A stretch of DNA of 51,286 bases from the NCBI GenBank assembly GCA_001577715.1, contig LQAA01000143.1:1-51286 (forward strand). Reading direction: 5' to 3'. Source of the DNA: Candidatus Adiutrix intracellularis (GTDB lineage Bacteria; Desulfobacterota; Desulfarculia; Adiutricales; Adiutricaceae). The notes under the pieces are model-generated. The model was given only the letters and a program-made list of their open reading frames with translations. It did no database searches and was not told where the DNA came from. The position numbers and the translations under genes were made by a program. Below, one piece after another: positions 25,207 to 34,266 of this stretch; the first letter of the stretch is position 1; every line of letters starts with the position of its first letter.

Positions 25207-26381
25207 GGGGGAGTGGCCCTTTGCCTGATACTCTTTTTTTTCGTCAAATCCGGGCTGTAACAGTTGAAGGCCGGCTCTATTCTGTCGTAGATTTTAACGC
25301 TGGTCGACGTCCGGAATTTGCTAGCCGTTCTTCTTTTCATCGTGAACTTAGTGATTTTCTGGCGGATTGGTTCAGCGCTGAAACTAGCTTGACAGTTCAG
25401 ACCTCTGGTTCTACCGGCCGGCCTCGAAGATTGCTTGTACTTAAGGAACGCCTTTGGAACAGTGCAGGGTTGACTTGCCAATTTCTGGGTTTACAGGCCG
25501 GGCAAAGCGCGTTGCTATGTCTACCTTTGCGTTATATAGCCGGGAAGATGCTGGTGGTGCGTGCGCTTCGGGCTAGGCTGGATTTGCAGTTGGTCGAACC
25601 AGACGGTCATCCCTTACGTACTGTTGAAACCACGCCATACGTTGCGGCTTTCACCCCGCAGCAAATTTTCAATACACTGGGTTCTGAGCAAGAGACGGAA
25701 CGCCTAAAGGCTATCCGTCAGGTTCTTATTGGCGGCGGAGCGGTGAGCGGGCAACTAGCTGAGCAGCTTCGCTCTTTTCCTAGCGCCGTTTATTCCACTT
25801 ATGGTCTGACGGAAACGCTCTCGCACATCGCTTTATGCCGACTGAGCGGTCCGGAGGCCTCAGATCGTTATCGTCCTTTGCCGGGGGTGCGCCTGGCGCT
25901 TTCTAGTGACGGCACTTTGGTTATTGAGGCCCCGGCGGTGGCTGAGGGCCTCATCGTCACTAATGATTTAGCAGCTTTGGCCTTGGACGGTAGTTTTAAA
26001 ATTTTGGGCCGAATGGACAACGTTATCAACACGGGCGGCTTCAAAGTTGGAGTGGAAGAACTGGAAGAAACTTTATCTGCTGTCATGCCAGCTCCTTTTG
26101 CTATTACGGCTGCACCGGATGAAAAGTTTGGGGAAGTTATTGTGCTAGTATTGGCGAAAAATTACGTTAGCCGCCAGCAGCCCGGCGGGTCTTCTCTGGC
26201 CGAACTTGGCCGGCGGGCGGTGGTTCAACTAGTGGAAGGTGGCAAAATATCGGCCTTTCAAGTCCCCCGCCGGATTGTACTGGTGAATGAGTTACCGTTG
26301 ACCGAGACCGGTAAACCGGCTCGGGCGAAAATTAGGGCTCTGGTTGGCGCTGCTTCAGATTGCCTTTCCGGATGGAAATAA
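25203..26381 (+). CDS. menE: o-succinylbenzoate-CoA ligase MenE
   Basis: MenE activates o-succinylbenzoate with CoA and ATP before the MenB step. The 392-residue ANL-superfamily protein is shorter than most acyl-CoA ligases, as is usual for proteobacterial MenE. Visible are the P-loop TVQTSGSTGRPRRLLV, YSTYGLTETLSHIAL, the hinge ILGRMDNVINTGGFKVGVEE and the catalytic C-terminal Lys in LTETGKPARAKI. It is the last gene of the operon. No menH, menA or menG lies here, so those steps must be encoded elsewhere or be lost. Eroded DNA begins right after the stop. Confidence 0.95.
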   Translation: MRGSGPLPDTLFFRQIRAVTVEGRLYSVVDFNAGRRPEFASRSSFHRELSDFLADWFSAETSLTVQTSGSTGRPRRLLVLKERLWNSAGLTCQFLGLQAGQSALLCLPLRYIAGKMLVVRALRARLDLQLVEPDGHPLRTVETTPYVAAFTPQQIFNTLGSEQETERLKAIRQVLIGGGAVSGQLAEQLRSFPSAVYSTYGLTETLSHIALCRLSGPEASDRYRPLPGVRLALSSDGTLVIEAPAVAEGLIVTNDLAALALDGSFKILGRMDNVINTGGFKVGVEELEETLSAVMPAPFAITAAPDEKFGEVIVLVLAKNYVSRQQPGGSSLAELGRRAVVQLVEGGKISAFQVPRRIVLVNELPLTETGKPARAKIRALVGAASDCLSGWK

Positions 26382-26409
26382 AAATATTTTATACTGCATG
26401 AACCATACA

Positions 26410-26510
26410 TTCGCTAGGAGGGATTTTACAATCAAACTTTTTTGTTTGTCAAATAAATTTAAAATCGTACTTGAAAGAAGATGTTTATTATAAAACATTG
26501 TATTTATTTA
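26410..26510 (+). repeat. about 100-base direct repeat of 19297-19395
   Basis: This stretch and 19297-19395 share CTAGGAGG/GTTAGGAGG, TTTTACAATC, AAATAAATTTAAAATCGTAC and TTATTATAAAACATT with scattered substitutions. Both copies sit just after an operon or relic end and just before transposase relics. They may be the left end of one IS type or a separate small repeat. Confidence 0.55.
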
Positions 26511-26639
26511 TATTTATAAAAAAAGATAATTCATGTTTTATTATTTTTTCTATAACCGCTAGTAGTGATTATAAAGCAAGCTGTAATTATGCATTAATAT
26601 AAAAGTTACTATATTATAATCATAAAAACAGGTAAACCG

Positions 26640-27740
26640 TAACAATATTTTAAACTCTCCAGCGTATAGATAAACTGGAATGTGTACCTGAAGTTTTATA
26701 TGATAAGAATATCCTGTTACGAGTAAAGAATGTTATCTTACGGGATAAAGTTACTGAATTAAAAACTAAACTAACTGGAATCCAAAAGAATTTCAACAAT
26801 TTCTTAAAGCCCCCAGCGTTTAATATTACTAATTTCCATCAATAAAAAGAAGCACAAAAAAAACGTAAAGTCGGAGCGTAACTAGAGAATAGGTCTTATT
26901 TCCGTACGCCTTTTATCTCTGAAGAATTTTATGAAATTAAAACCTTTACTTTAGAGTTAAAGATCTCCGATTGCATTGGAAAATTGATTATCGAACCAGT
27001 TGAAGACATTGTGCGGCAACAAATTAAACTGGGTATTAATTCCTGACGGCTTAACTAAATATTGTGGAGTTATCTATCGTTATGAACGCTGTAGAGAGAT
27101 TTATCGTAGTTAGATATCGCTTGGGGATATTAAAATTAGGTCTATTGGTTTGAATTTAACTACCTATCTAGTTTTTTTAAAAGGCTAGACCCATTCCTCG
27201 TATTAGTCTTTGCGATCTTTTGCAATCGAAGTATTAGGATATTCTCTCGGTCGTAGGGGAACAACTAAATATTTTAAAGAAAATATTTGTTGCTTTGAAG
27301 GCTCCTTAATAAAGAGACTTTGATTTCTTTGCTCAAACGGACCTTGCTAAATATAGACGGGATCAGATATAAAAAATAGTCATCGTTTTTAGGTCTAGAT
27401 TTTTAGAGTTGCTGGCTTTGTAGTATTTAGAATATCAGTCTATCGATCGGTAGAGGTTCTTCAATCAGTTTTTGGGAAAGGTTTTATCTGGTTATTCGGT
27501 TGTGATTACTATTCAGCTTATCACAAGTATTTGAAAGACTATTCGGCCCAGGATTACCTTTGTCTGGCTCATTTCATTGGGGACGCATGATTTTTGTCAG
27601 AAAATTAGGAATTGGAAGCTCGAAGTTATGGTTAAGGTTTTTGGGATGATTACGACGCCTATTTCGGCTTCATCTAGTAAAAGGAATCGAGAGCTTGGTT
27701 CGGCAACTCAAAAATTGAGCCTGCCAATAATTTGATCGAG
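26640..27740 (+). mobile_element. IS66-type transposase relic
   Basis: Plus-strand pieces of a TnpC-like transposase in changing frames. Around 26725-26830 there is a coiled-coil and KPP stretch (LRDKVTELKTKL, FNNFLKPPAFNIT). Near 27050-27240 comes a YCGVIYRYERCREIYRS zinc-finger-like part with LNLTTYLVFLKG. Near 27340 I read LLNIDGIRYK, and near 27470-27590 FGCDYYSAYHKYLKDYSAQD and YLCLAHFIGDA. These match the IS66 blocks D-E-T-G, the D-x-x-S-A-Y motif and the C-L-A-H-x-x-R-D motif. The catalytic Glu-Thr after Asp is already changed. A homologous relic lies at 40300-40900. The sequence 27740-28000 shows nothing else. Confidence 0.75.
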
Positions 27741-28019
27741 TAACTCATTCGTTTTGTAGTTCTGAATAGGATTCGTCATTTATAGAGCTTACTCCGAAAC
27801 TGGGCGTAACTAGTCAAAGTATAACTAAATGACTAATACCGCTTACATCATAAGGAAGTACTTCCGTTTTCATTTTTTACGCTAGGCTGTTATTTTTTTT
27901 TATATAATGTAGGTGTATCTGTTTGTAAATATTTATTTGCAAAAAATATGTTTCGTGAACGATTACGATAAGTTTATTCTGAATATTCGCTAGGCTGTGG
28001 TTGAAATAGTTTTTAAAGA

Positions 28020-28895
28020 TCATAGAATTATGCTTAGTCGTCTGGATAAAAGTCATGCTGTTAACGACCTCATCCTGTTCGTTGTTGACAAGGGTGGCTA
28101 TGATAATCGCGTCTGGATTGGTAGCTTCGGGTCTTGGGCTAAGTAAAATTAGCGTGATAAGGTGGTTGGGTATAAATACAATAACGGTAATTTCGCCTTG
28201 GGTTATAACTTTTTTTCCGTTGATATATCTAGCTTCACTCTGGGTGCGGGAATATTTTTTTCTTTCGGCGAGGTGAAAGATGATAACGATTTGGATAGAC
28301 TAACGTAGATACGGTTAATTTAAGGGGTTACGGTGGTTATGAGTTCGATGATGGTGTTTTCGTCGATGGCAATATTGCCTATGGATTTACTAAGCGGTTC
28401 AAGATCGACAGCTTACTAGTTTGAGGTTAGGAATAGCAAGATCATAGAGGTCTATAGCGTAAGGATAACCTCCTTAGCCGGATTAGTCGGATTTTCTTAT
28501 TAGGTTAAAGTAGGAAGGCTGGACGGAAGGTATTATTAACGGGTCAATATTCCGGTCAACTGGTTCGCTGGGAAAAGTGAAAATCTGTATGAGATTCTCC
28601 TGTGAGTAAAACCAGTAACTGATATTGAAATTAGATAGAACCGTGTGACCTAGGAACTAAGTCTCAGTTAGATCTATACGGCCAAAATACTGATAATAAT
28701 CTAGTTATAAGTTTCGTCAATTTATCGGGATTAGCCGAAATTACCGGGGCCAAATCTGGACACAGTACTTTTTAGGCGAGAACCGGGGTTAAAATTAAGG
28801 CTGACAATATTGACCTTTTTGTGATTTATAATTTGAATACCGGTTATAATTATCATAATTATAGCGCCTCTATTAGTTTCGAGGCTGGTTTCTAA
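28020..28895 (+). pseudogene. autotransporter beta-barrel domain relic
   Basis: A near-complete type V autotransporter translocator read across several frames. Near 28030 I read MLSRLDKSHAVNDLI, then GGYDNRVWIGSFGSWAK, GYKYNNGNFALGYNFFSVD and ISSFTLGAGIFFSFGEVKDD up to 28300. Then NLRGYGGYEFDDGVFVDGNI and AYGFTKRF follow (to 28400). Near 28720-28895 come SGHSTF, TGVKIKADNIDLFVIYNL and NTGYNYHNYSASISFEAGF, ending in a terminal Phe as outer-membrane barrels do. At least five stops or shifts interrupt it. The passenger domain is not recognisable upstream. This gene would have displayed a protein on the cell surface. Confidence 0.72.
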
Positions 28896-29031
28896 AATCT
28901 TTCAAAAGCGGGATAAAATAGATCGGGTTGGGAATATCATTACCCCAGCTTTGTTTTTTTCTGAGCCATTCAGCCTTCCTTTTGATTATATAATTCTGAA
29001 ATGAGAATTGATATATTTGAAAAGCCTCTTT

Positions 29032-29060
29032 TTGCTCTCTTGCCTGGTTTGAGTTATAAT
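29032..29060 (+). promoter_or_regulatory. sigma70-type promoter for lplT-aas
   Basis: TTGCTC (29032-29037), a 17-base spacer and a consensus TATAAT (29055-29060), with a leader of about 30 bases to the ATG. From 28896 to 29031 no gene is seen. Confidence 0.65.
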
Positions 29061-29095
29061 AGTCTTTATTATAATTTTAAGCGGGGGGCGTTCAT

Positions 29096-30388
29096 ATGAA
29101 TACTTTTCGCCGCATTTTGGCACAGCGCGATTTCTGGCCTCTGTTTGGCGCTCAGGCTTTTGGCGCCTTTAACGATAATTTTTTCCGTTCCGCCCTTATC
29201 GCTTTCGTGGCCTTCGAAGCCTTAAATGTTAGCAATTTTGAAAAGACCATCATTAGCAGTTTGGCTACCGGTCTTATGATGCTGCCTTTTTTTATCTTCT
29301 CGTCTCTATCGGGTGAATTGTCTGATCGCTGCCCTAAGTCTAGTTTACTGAAGATCATCAAAGGGGCGGAGGTGGTTATAATGCTGCTAGCGGCCTTTTT
29401 TTTCGTTAGTGGCCATATTTATGCTCTTTTGATTATTCTGTTTTTAATGGGGCTTCAGTCAACTTTCTTTGGACCCCTCAAATATAGCCTACTACCGGAA
29501 GTTTTGGAAGACGAATTTTTGGTGGCCGGCAACGGCTTAGTGGAGGGGGTTACATTTCTAGCTATTGTTCTGGGTACTATGGCTGGCTCCTGGCTGGTGA
29601 CTATTCCGGGAGGGCGGGAAATGTATTTGCCAGCCGGGCTAGTTCTGGCGGCTATTTTGGGTTTACTAATGGCCTTAAAACAGCCCCATTCGGTGGAATG
29701 TAACCCTGGGCTTAAAATAAATTTAAATCTTTTCCGTTCTACCTATGAAATAGTCGCCTCCATCAAAAATCGTCGGGATATTTGGTTAACCGTGATCGGT
29801 ATTTCCTGGTTCTGGGCGGTCGGGAGTATTCTCATTACTCAGATCCCTATTTTGTGTAGTACCATTTTGGGTGGCACTCCTGGTGTTAGCACTTTTTTGG
29901 TGACCATGTTCGCTCTGGGGGTGGCCATCGGCTCAGTAGCTGCCCATTTTTTTTTGCAGGGCCGGGTTAGCGCTAATTTGGTACCAGTCTCGGCTACCCT
30001 CATGGCTGTTTTTATTGCCGGCTTGGCTTACAGCGCCTGGCGTCTCCCTTCAACCGTTCCGGCTTCAGTAGGTCTGGACCTTTTTTTTAGCCAGTGGGTT
30101 TATATACGCCTGGGACTGTCCTGTTTAATGGCTAGTATCACTGGGGGGCTCTTCGCGGTGCCTCTGAATGCTCTTTTGCAGCATTTTTCCGAGATCGGTG
30201 AATGTTCTAGAGTCATGGCGGCTAACAATATCGTTAATTCTCTGTTCATCTGTTTGGGGAGCCTTCTGGTTATGTTTTTTATTAGTCAGGGAGCTGGCCT
30301 GCCCGTAATTTTTACCTTGCTTGCTGTTAGTGCTCTGGCAGTCGCTGTTCTGAGTCTTTATTTTTTGCCGGAATATGCCGGCCGTTAG
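29096..30388 (+). CDS. lplT: LplT-like lysophospholipid transporter (MFS), now separated from Aas
   Basis: LplT flips lysophospholipids across the inner membrane for re-acylation. The 430-residue protein is a 12-helix major-facilitator protein with the family start FWPLFGAQAFGAFNDNFFRS, GELSDRCPKSSL at the first cytoplasmic loop, and FFGPLKYSLLPEVL. In related bacteria this domain is fused to an acyltransferase and an acyl-ACP synthetase. Here a TAG at 30386-30388 ends the frame, and the acyltransferase continues in the same frame at once (GR-stop-LIKLVIKLVY). The transporter itself looks undamaged. Without its partner activities its role is doubtful. GCGGGGGG precedes the ATG. Confidence 0.85.
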   Translation: MNTFRRILAQRDFWPLFGAQAFGAFNDNFFRSALIAFVAFEALNVSNFEKTIISSLATGLMMLPFFIFSSLSGELSDRCPKSSLLKIIKGAEVVIMLLAAFFFVSGHIYALLIILFLMGLQSTFFGPLKYSLLPEVLEDEFLVAGNGLVEGVTFLAIVLGTMAGSWLVTIPGGREMYLPAGLVLAAILGLLMALKQPHSVECNPGLKINLNLFRSTYEIVASIKNRRDIWLTVIGISWFWAVGSILITQIPILCSTILGGTPGVSTFLVTMFALGVAIGSVAAHFFLQGRVSANLVPVSATLMAVFIAGLAYSAWRLPSTVPASVGLDLFFSQWVYIRLGLSCLMASITGGLFAVPLNALLQHFSEIGECSRVMAANNIVNSLFICLGSLLVMFFISQGAGLPVIFTLLAVSALAVAVLSLYFLPEYAGR

Positions 30389-30397
30389 TTAATCAAG

Positions 30398-30898
30398 TTG
30401 GTCATTAAGCTGGTTTATCGGCCGCGGGTGACTGGGCTTGAATATCTGGCTGCTTTAGAAGGCGGGCCGGGTTTGTTGGTGGCCAACCACACTTCTCATC
30501 TTGATGCGGTCTTGCTTGTAGCCTTTATCTCCCGGCGCTTAACTTTTGCTGTGGACTTTAAGTGGACTAGAGCTTGGTGGCGGCAGCCGCTACTACGACT
30601 TTTCCGTGTTCTGTCACTTAATCCCGACCAGTCTCTGACCACTCGGGGTCTGGTTGAGGTCCTGGAGCGGGGTGAGTTGGTGGTTATCTTTCCTGAATGT
30701 CGTTTGACAATCACTGGGGGACTAACGAAAGTTTACGACGGTTCGGGTCTAATTGCCGCCAAAAGCGAGGTTCCAATTCTGCTGATTATCATCGATGGCC
30801 CACAATTTACTCGCTTTGGCCGCTTAAGGGATCTTTTACGTTATTGCCCTCGCTACCCCAAAATTAGTCTAACGGTTCTGCCCCCCCCTGTTGTTTGA
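30398..30898 (+). pseudogene. PlsC-type acyltransferase domain of broken LplT-Aas fusion
   Basis: A 166-codon stretch with the glycerophospholipid acyltransferase signature NHTSHLDAVLL (HX4D) and the substrate-binding block that is normally F-P-E-G. Here that block reads FPECRLTITGG, so the conserved Gly is Cys. KVYDGSGLIAAKS and the closing VLPPP match E. coli Aas. It lies in frame with lplT after one TAG. The only possible start is TTG at 30398 without a ribosome binding site. It ends at a run of eight C (30881-30888), where the frame is lost. It could still be translated by re-initiation, but the Gly-to-Cys change argues that it is dying. Confidence 0.75.
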
Positions 30899-32506
30899 AT
30901 CTAATCCGCCAAGCCGGGGAAAAGCAGCGGGAGTTGAGGCGCCGCATCAGTGAGGCTCTGTATGCCCTCCTGGTCCGGAGTCGTTTTGAGGCCATGGACT
31001 ATCGGCGCAATCTCTGGTTGGCGCTGAACCAGGGAGCTCAGCGCCTAGGGCTAGGTCGCAAAATTTTGGAAGATATGGAACGCCGGCCTTTAAGTTACCA
31101 GGATTTAATTCGCCAGGCCCGAATGTTTGGGCGTCGTTTCATGACTTTCAGCCGGCCTGGTGAAAATGTGGGTTTGATGCTTCCTAACACTAATATCGCC
31201 GTAATTAGCCTCTTTGCCCTTTGGGCCGGTGGTCGGGTTGTCGTGCTGCTTAATTATATTCAGGGGGTGGTTTTTCTTAATTCGGCTTTGGTCACGGCTC
31301 GGGTTCAGATCATTATCACTTCCTGTCGTTTTTTGGAAAAGGCGAAATTAATTGGGCTAGTTGAGGCTCTTTCGGTCCGGTTAGTATATTTAGAAGACTT
31401 TAAAATCGGGTTTAGGGACTGGTTGGTAGTTTTTACCTGGCGGGGTCGACCGCCTTGGCCGCAGATCCAGCGGCTATAGTTTTTACTTCCGGTTCCGAAG
31501 GCCGACCCAAGGGGGTAGTCTTAAACCACAGCAATATTCTAGCTGATATTTTCGCGGTTAAATGTCAGATCGATGTCAATGAAGACGATATTCTTTTTAA
31601 CGCCATACCCATATTTCACGCCTTCGGCTTAACTATAGGCATTATTTTACCAATTTTATTAGGGTTCAGAAGTTTCAACTGCTTCAGCTCCATTCGGGCC
31701 AGTCTGGTGCCGGAATTGATCTATGACACCCAGGCTACTGTGGTTATAGCCATCGACACTTTCGCCTGGGCCTGGGGTCGGAACGCTCACCCCTGTGATT
31801 TTAATAGCGTTCGCTTCATGCTGCTGGGGGCTGAAAAGTTGAAGAGTCGGACCAGAGAATTTTACGCCAAAAAAAATTGGCGTACGTCTGTATGAAGGTT
31901 ACGGCGCTACTGAGGCTGCCCTGTGTTGGCCGTGAGCACGCTATGTGTTATTGAGAAGGTTCAGTTGGGCTGCTATTACCGGGCCTCACTGCTCGGTTGG
32001 AATCGGTTACTGGGCTAGCCGGTGGGGGTCGGCTTCTAGTTAAGGGTCCAAATATTATGATGGGATATTTACGACTCGACAGTTCTGGAGGGTTTATTCC
32101 GCTGAAAGATGGTTGGTATAATACCGGCGACATAGTGGATATAGATAGTGACGGTTTTGTCTGGATTAAAGGCCGGAGCGGTCGGTTCGCTAAGATCGCG
32201 GGAGAGATGGTTTCCTTAGTTGCTTTAGAAGAAGTTGCTGCTGCCCTTTGGCCCGGCTTGGTTCAGACGATTATAGCTCTGTTAGATGACCGGAAGGGTG
32301 AAAAGCTAGTGTTGGTCACTGAGAACCCGGCCCCGAATTTGGAAGTTCTGAAGATCGCCCTTAAAGCTACTGGTTTCTCGAAACTGGCTTTTCCTCGTAA
32401 GTTTATTTATCTTCCAAAAATTCCTCTGACCGCTTTGGGTAAGGTCAGTTTATCTGAACTTATGGAAGTAGTCGAGGTTGTTAAGTCACCTGAGGAGTTT
32501 TTATAA
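30895..32506 (+). pseudogene. acyl-ACP synthetase (Aas AMP-binding) domain, frameshifted
   Basis: The ANL-type half of Aas, in pieces. 30895-31479 carries VGLMLPNTNIAVISLFALWA and LVYLEDFK. 31455-31895 carries the P-loop IVFTSGSEGRPKGVVLNHSN and LLGAEKLKSRT. After a run of eight A (31869-31876), EGYGATEAA is found one frame over until a stop near 31935. From about 31955 to 32506 the last part is open: RLLVKGPNIMMGYLR, GWYNTGDIVDID, RSGRFAKIAGEMVSL and LTALGKVSLSEL. Shifts lie at the C run, near 31440, at the A run and near 31940. Order and motifs match E. coli Aas throughout. Its 3' end overlaps the opposing MFS gene by 26 bases. Confidence 0.85.
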
Positions 32507-33659
32507 AACGGGTCATGATCAGGGACAAAAAGGCGAAACCGCAACCCATGATAAAGGGAATACGATAATTTATCATCCACAGCGTGCCGCCAACGAAGGG
32601 TACGACTACGGCGGCAATGTGGTTGATGGTTACGCCCATAGCCATGCTGGGGGCGATATCGGCTGGGTCGGCTATTTTTTGAAAATAAGTTCGAATGGAG
32701 ACAGTAAAACAGAAGAGTAGTTGATCAATAGTGTAAAGGGCGGCCGCGAGAACGGCTGAACTACACCAGATGTAGGCTATGTAGACTAGAATTACTATTA
32801 TGTATTTAGCGGTCAAAAGCTGCTGTTCACCTATAGTATTTATGGCTAGACCGACATAGGGATTTAATACCCAGTTGATGAAATTGTTAGCCAGGAGCAG
32901 AAGGCTCATGTCGATGAGAGTAAAATGGAAATTATTCACTAGTAGAAATACTGCGAAGACATTGAATATCTGCCGGTGGCCGCCGGAAAGACAGGTAAGA
33001 ATGTAAAATAGCTGGTAACGTTTTCTTAGAATTACCCCTCGTCGCTGGATCGTCTGCTCGGTAAAAACCGGCTGGTTAAAAAAAGACCAGATCGCCGCTA
33101 TTACGGCTACGGAGCCCACTAGAAAAAAAAGGCTCTGGAAAGTTAGCTGCTCGGCTAGAAGGATTATCATTAAGCCCATGAATAGGTTGCCTAAAGCTGT
33201 CACCGCTCGCAGACGACTGATAGCCAGAGGAGCCTCAGCAATGGAAAAGAATTGCAGGGTTAGAGACTGGTTGGTAGTTTCAAACCAGTGGAACCCGCAG
33301 GACAGAATGAAAGTCCAGATAATCTGTCCCTCCAGCGTTGGGAACCAGCCGGTGAAGATCACCCCCAGACCGAAAATTAAAATAGCCGTTGAAGTCAGGG
33401 TTACTTCTCGGACAAGTAGCAGCAGAGCAATCACCATCACTGATAAAAGCCCCGGTAATTCTCGCATTGATTGTACTATCCCGTTCTGAAAGCCGTTGAA
33501 TTTAATTATTTCCACTGCGAAGTTGGTGTAAAGGGCATTCCAGCCTAGAAAGGTGGCGGCTTGGGCAAACGTTAGTATCATGAGATAGGTATAAATAGGC
33601 TGGTTTCTTATGCTGCGGTCGGTAGTCATGATAAAGTCATAGTTAGTGAGCGACTTCAT
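32481..33659 (-). CDS. MFS transporter, unknown substrate
   Basis: A 392-residue membrane protein with about 11-12 predicted helices; major-facilitator features include the N-terminal helix region with GWNALYTNFAVEIIKF and FNGFQNGIVQSMRELPGL, the GNLFMG helix, and a C-half with SPSMAMGVTINHIAAVVVPF-like sequence (here APSMAMGVTINHIAAV). Motif A is weak. The gene begins inside the 3' end of the lipoprotein gene (17-base overlap) and would be the last gene of the mla operon. An internal ATG at residue 11 is an alternative start without that overlap. Convergent overlap with the aas relic suggests that relic no longer needs to be read. Substrate unknown; a link to lipid or envelope traffic is only suggested by position. 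Confidence 0.78.
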   Translation of the reverse strand: MKSLTNYDFIMTTDRSIRNQPIYTYLMILTFAQAATFLGWNALYTNFAVEIIKFNGFQNGIVQSMRELPGLLSVMVIALLLLVREVTLTSTAILIFGLGVIFTGWFPTLEGQIIWTFILSCGFHWFETTNQSLTLQFFSIAEAPLAISRLRAVTALGNLFMGLMIILLAEQLTFQSLFFLVGSVAVIAAIWSFFNQPVFTEQTIQRRGVILRKRYQLFYILTCLSGGHRQIFNVFAVFLLVNNFHFTLIDMSLLLLANNFINWVLNPYVGLAINTIGEQQLLTAKYIIVILVYIAYIWCSSAVLAAALYTIDQLLFCFTVSIRTYFQKIADPADIAPSMAMGVTINHIAAVVVPFVGGTLWMINYRIPFIMGCGFAFLSLIMTRFIKTPQVT

Positions 33660-34266
33660 CCAATTCCCGGACCAGACGATTGAGGGAATCAGTGAGGCAG
33701 AGACTTAGGGCGGCTACTAGGCCATCGGGCGTTACGTTTTTTAGGGGCCAGAGGCAGGGATAAGTTTTATCTAGCACAACTCGGGATTGGGTCGGGCGTA
33801 GGTCGTTCAAGGTGAAGCGCAGATTTAGAACGGCCAGGGGCGGAGTTGGCCGGTAGTCGCCATGAAGGGCTTCGATGTAGGTTTCCAAGCCGAAATCGGC
33901 TAGGGTTAGGCCGGGGGAATCCACCACTCGTAGTCGGTGGCTAGTTCGGTTGAGATGCTGAGTTTCGGTATCGGCCAAAAGGCGGACTGGTGGGGCGATG
34001 AAGACGTTGTAGAAATCAGGTTCATAATGGTTATCTCCGAGTCGGTAAATCAGAGCCTGGCCGTCGCTATTTTCGGTGGTAGTAACGGTACCGATGAGAA
34101 GAGTGCGTCGGTTTGGGGCGGGAATATCCGCTCCTGGAAAGGTTTCTGGTTTGGTTTCCAGGGTGAAATATTTTAACGCCGGGTGCGGCTGACTGAGGCA
34201 GGCGGATGAAAGAACTGCCGTTAGACTTAAAAGAAAAAGGGTGAAAATTTGGCCGGGGCTGGTCAT
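33643..34266 (-). CDS. ABC-transport auxiliary lipoprotein (PqiC/LetC-like)
   Basis: A 207-residue predicted lipoprotein. It has a signal peptide with a hydrophobic core (LFLLSLTAVLSSA) and a likely lipidated Cys at residue 23, followed by the family start ALKYFTLE near residues 31-38. The body has GTVTTTENSDGQALIYRLGD and YNVFIAPPVRLLADTETQHL, typical of the PF03886-type domain found with MCE transporters. It would sit in the periplasmic leaflet of the outer membrane and receive lipid from the MlaD-type channel. Overlaps mlaD by 4 bases. Confidence 0.85.
   Translation of the reverse strand: MTSPGQIFTLFLLSLTAVLSSACLSQPHPALKYFTLETKPETFPGADIPAPNRRTLLIGTVTTTENSDGQALIYRLGDNHYEPDFYNVFIAPPVRLLADTETQHLNRTSHRLRVVDSPGLTLADFGLETYIEALHGDYRPTPPLAVLNLRFTLNDLRPTQSRVVLDKTYPCLWPLKNVTPDGLVAALSLCLTDSLNRLVRELDEVAH

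Noticed and set aside
32478-32720. 80-codon plus-strand frame after the aas relic
   Set aside because: Lies inside the opposing MFS gene; no motif or ribosome binding site.
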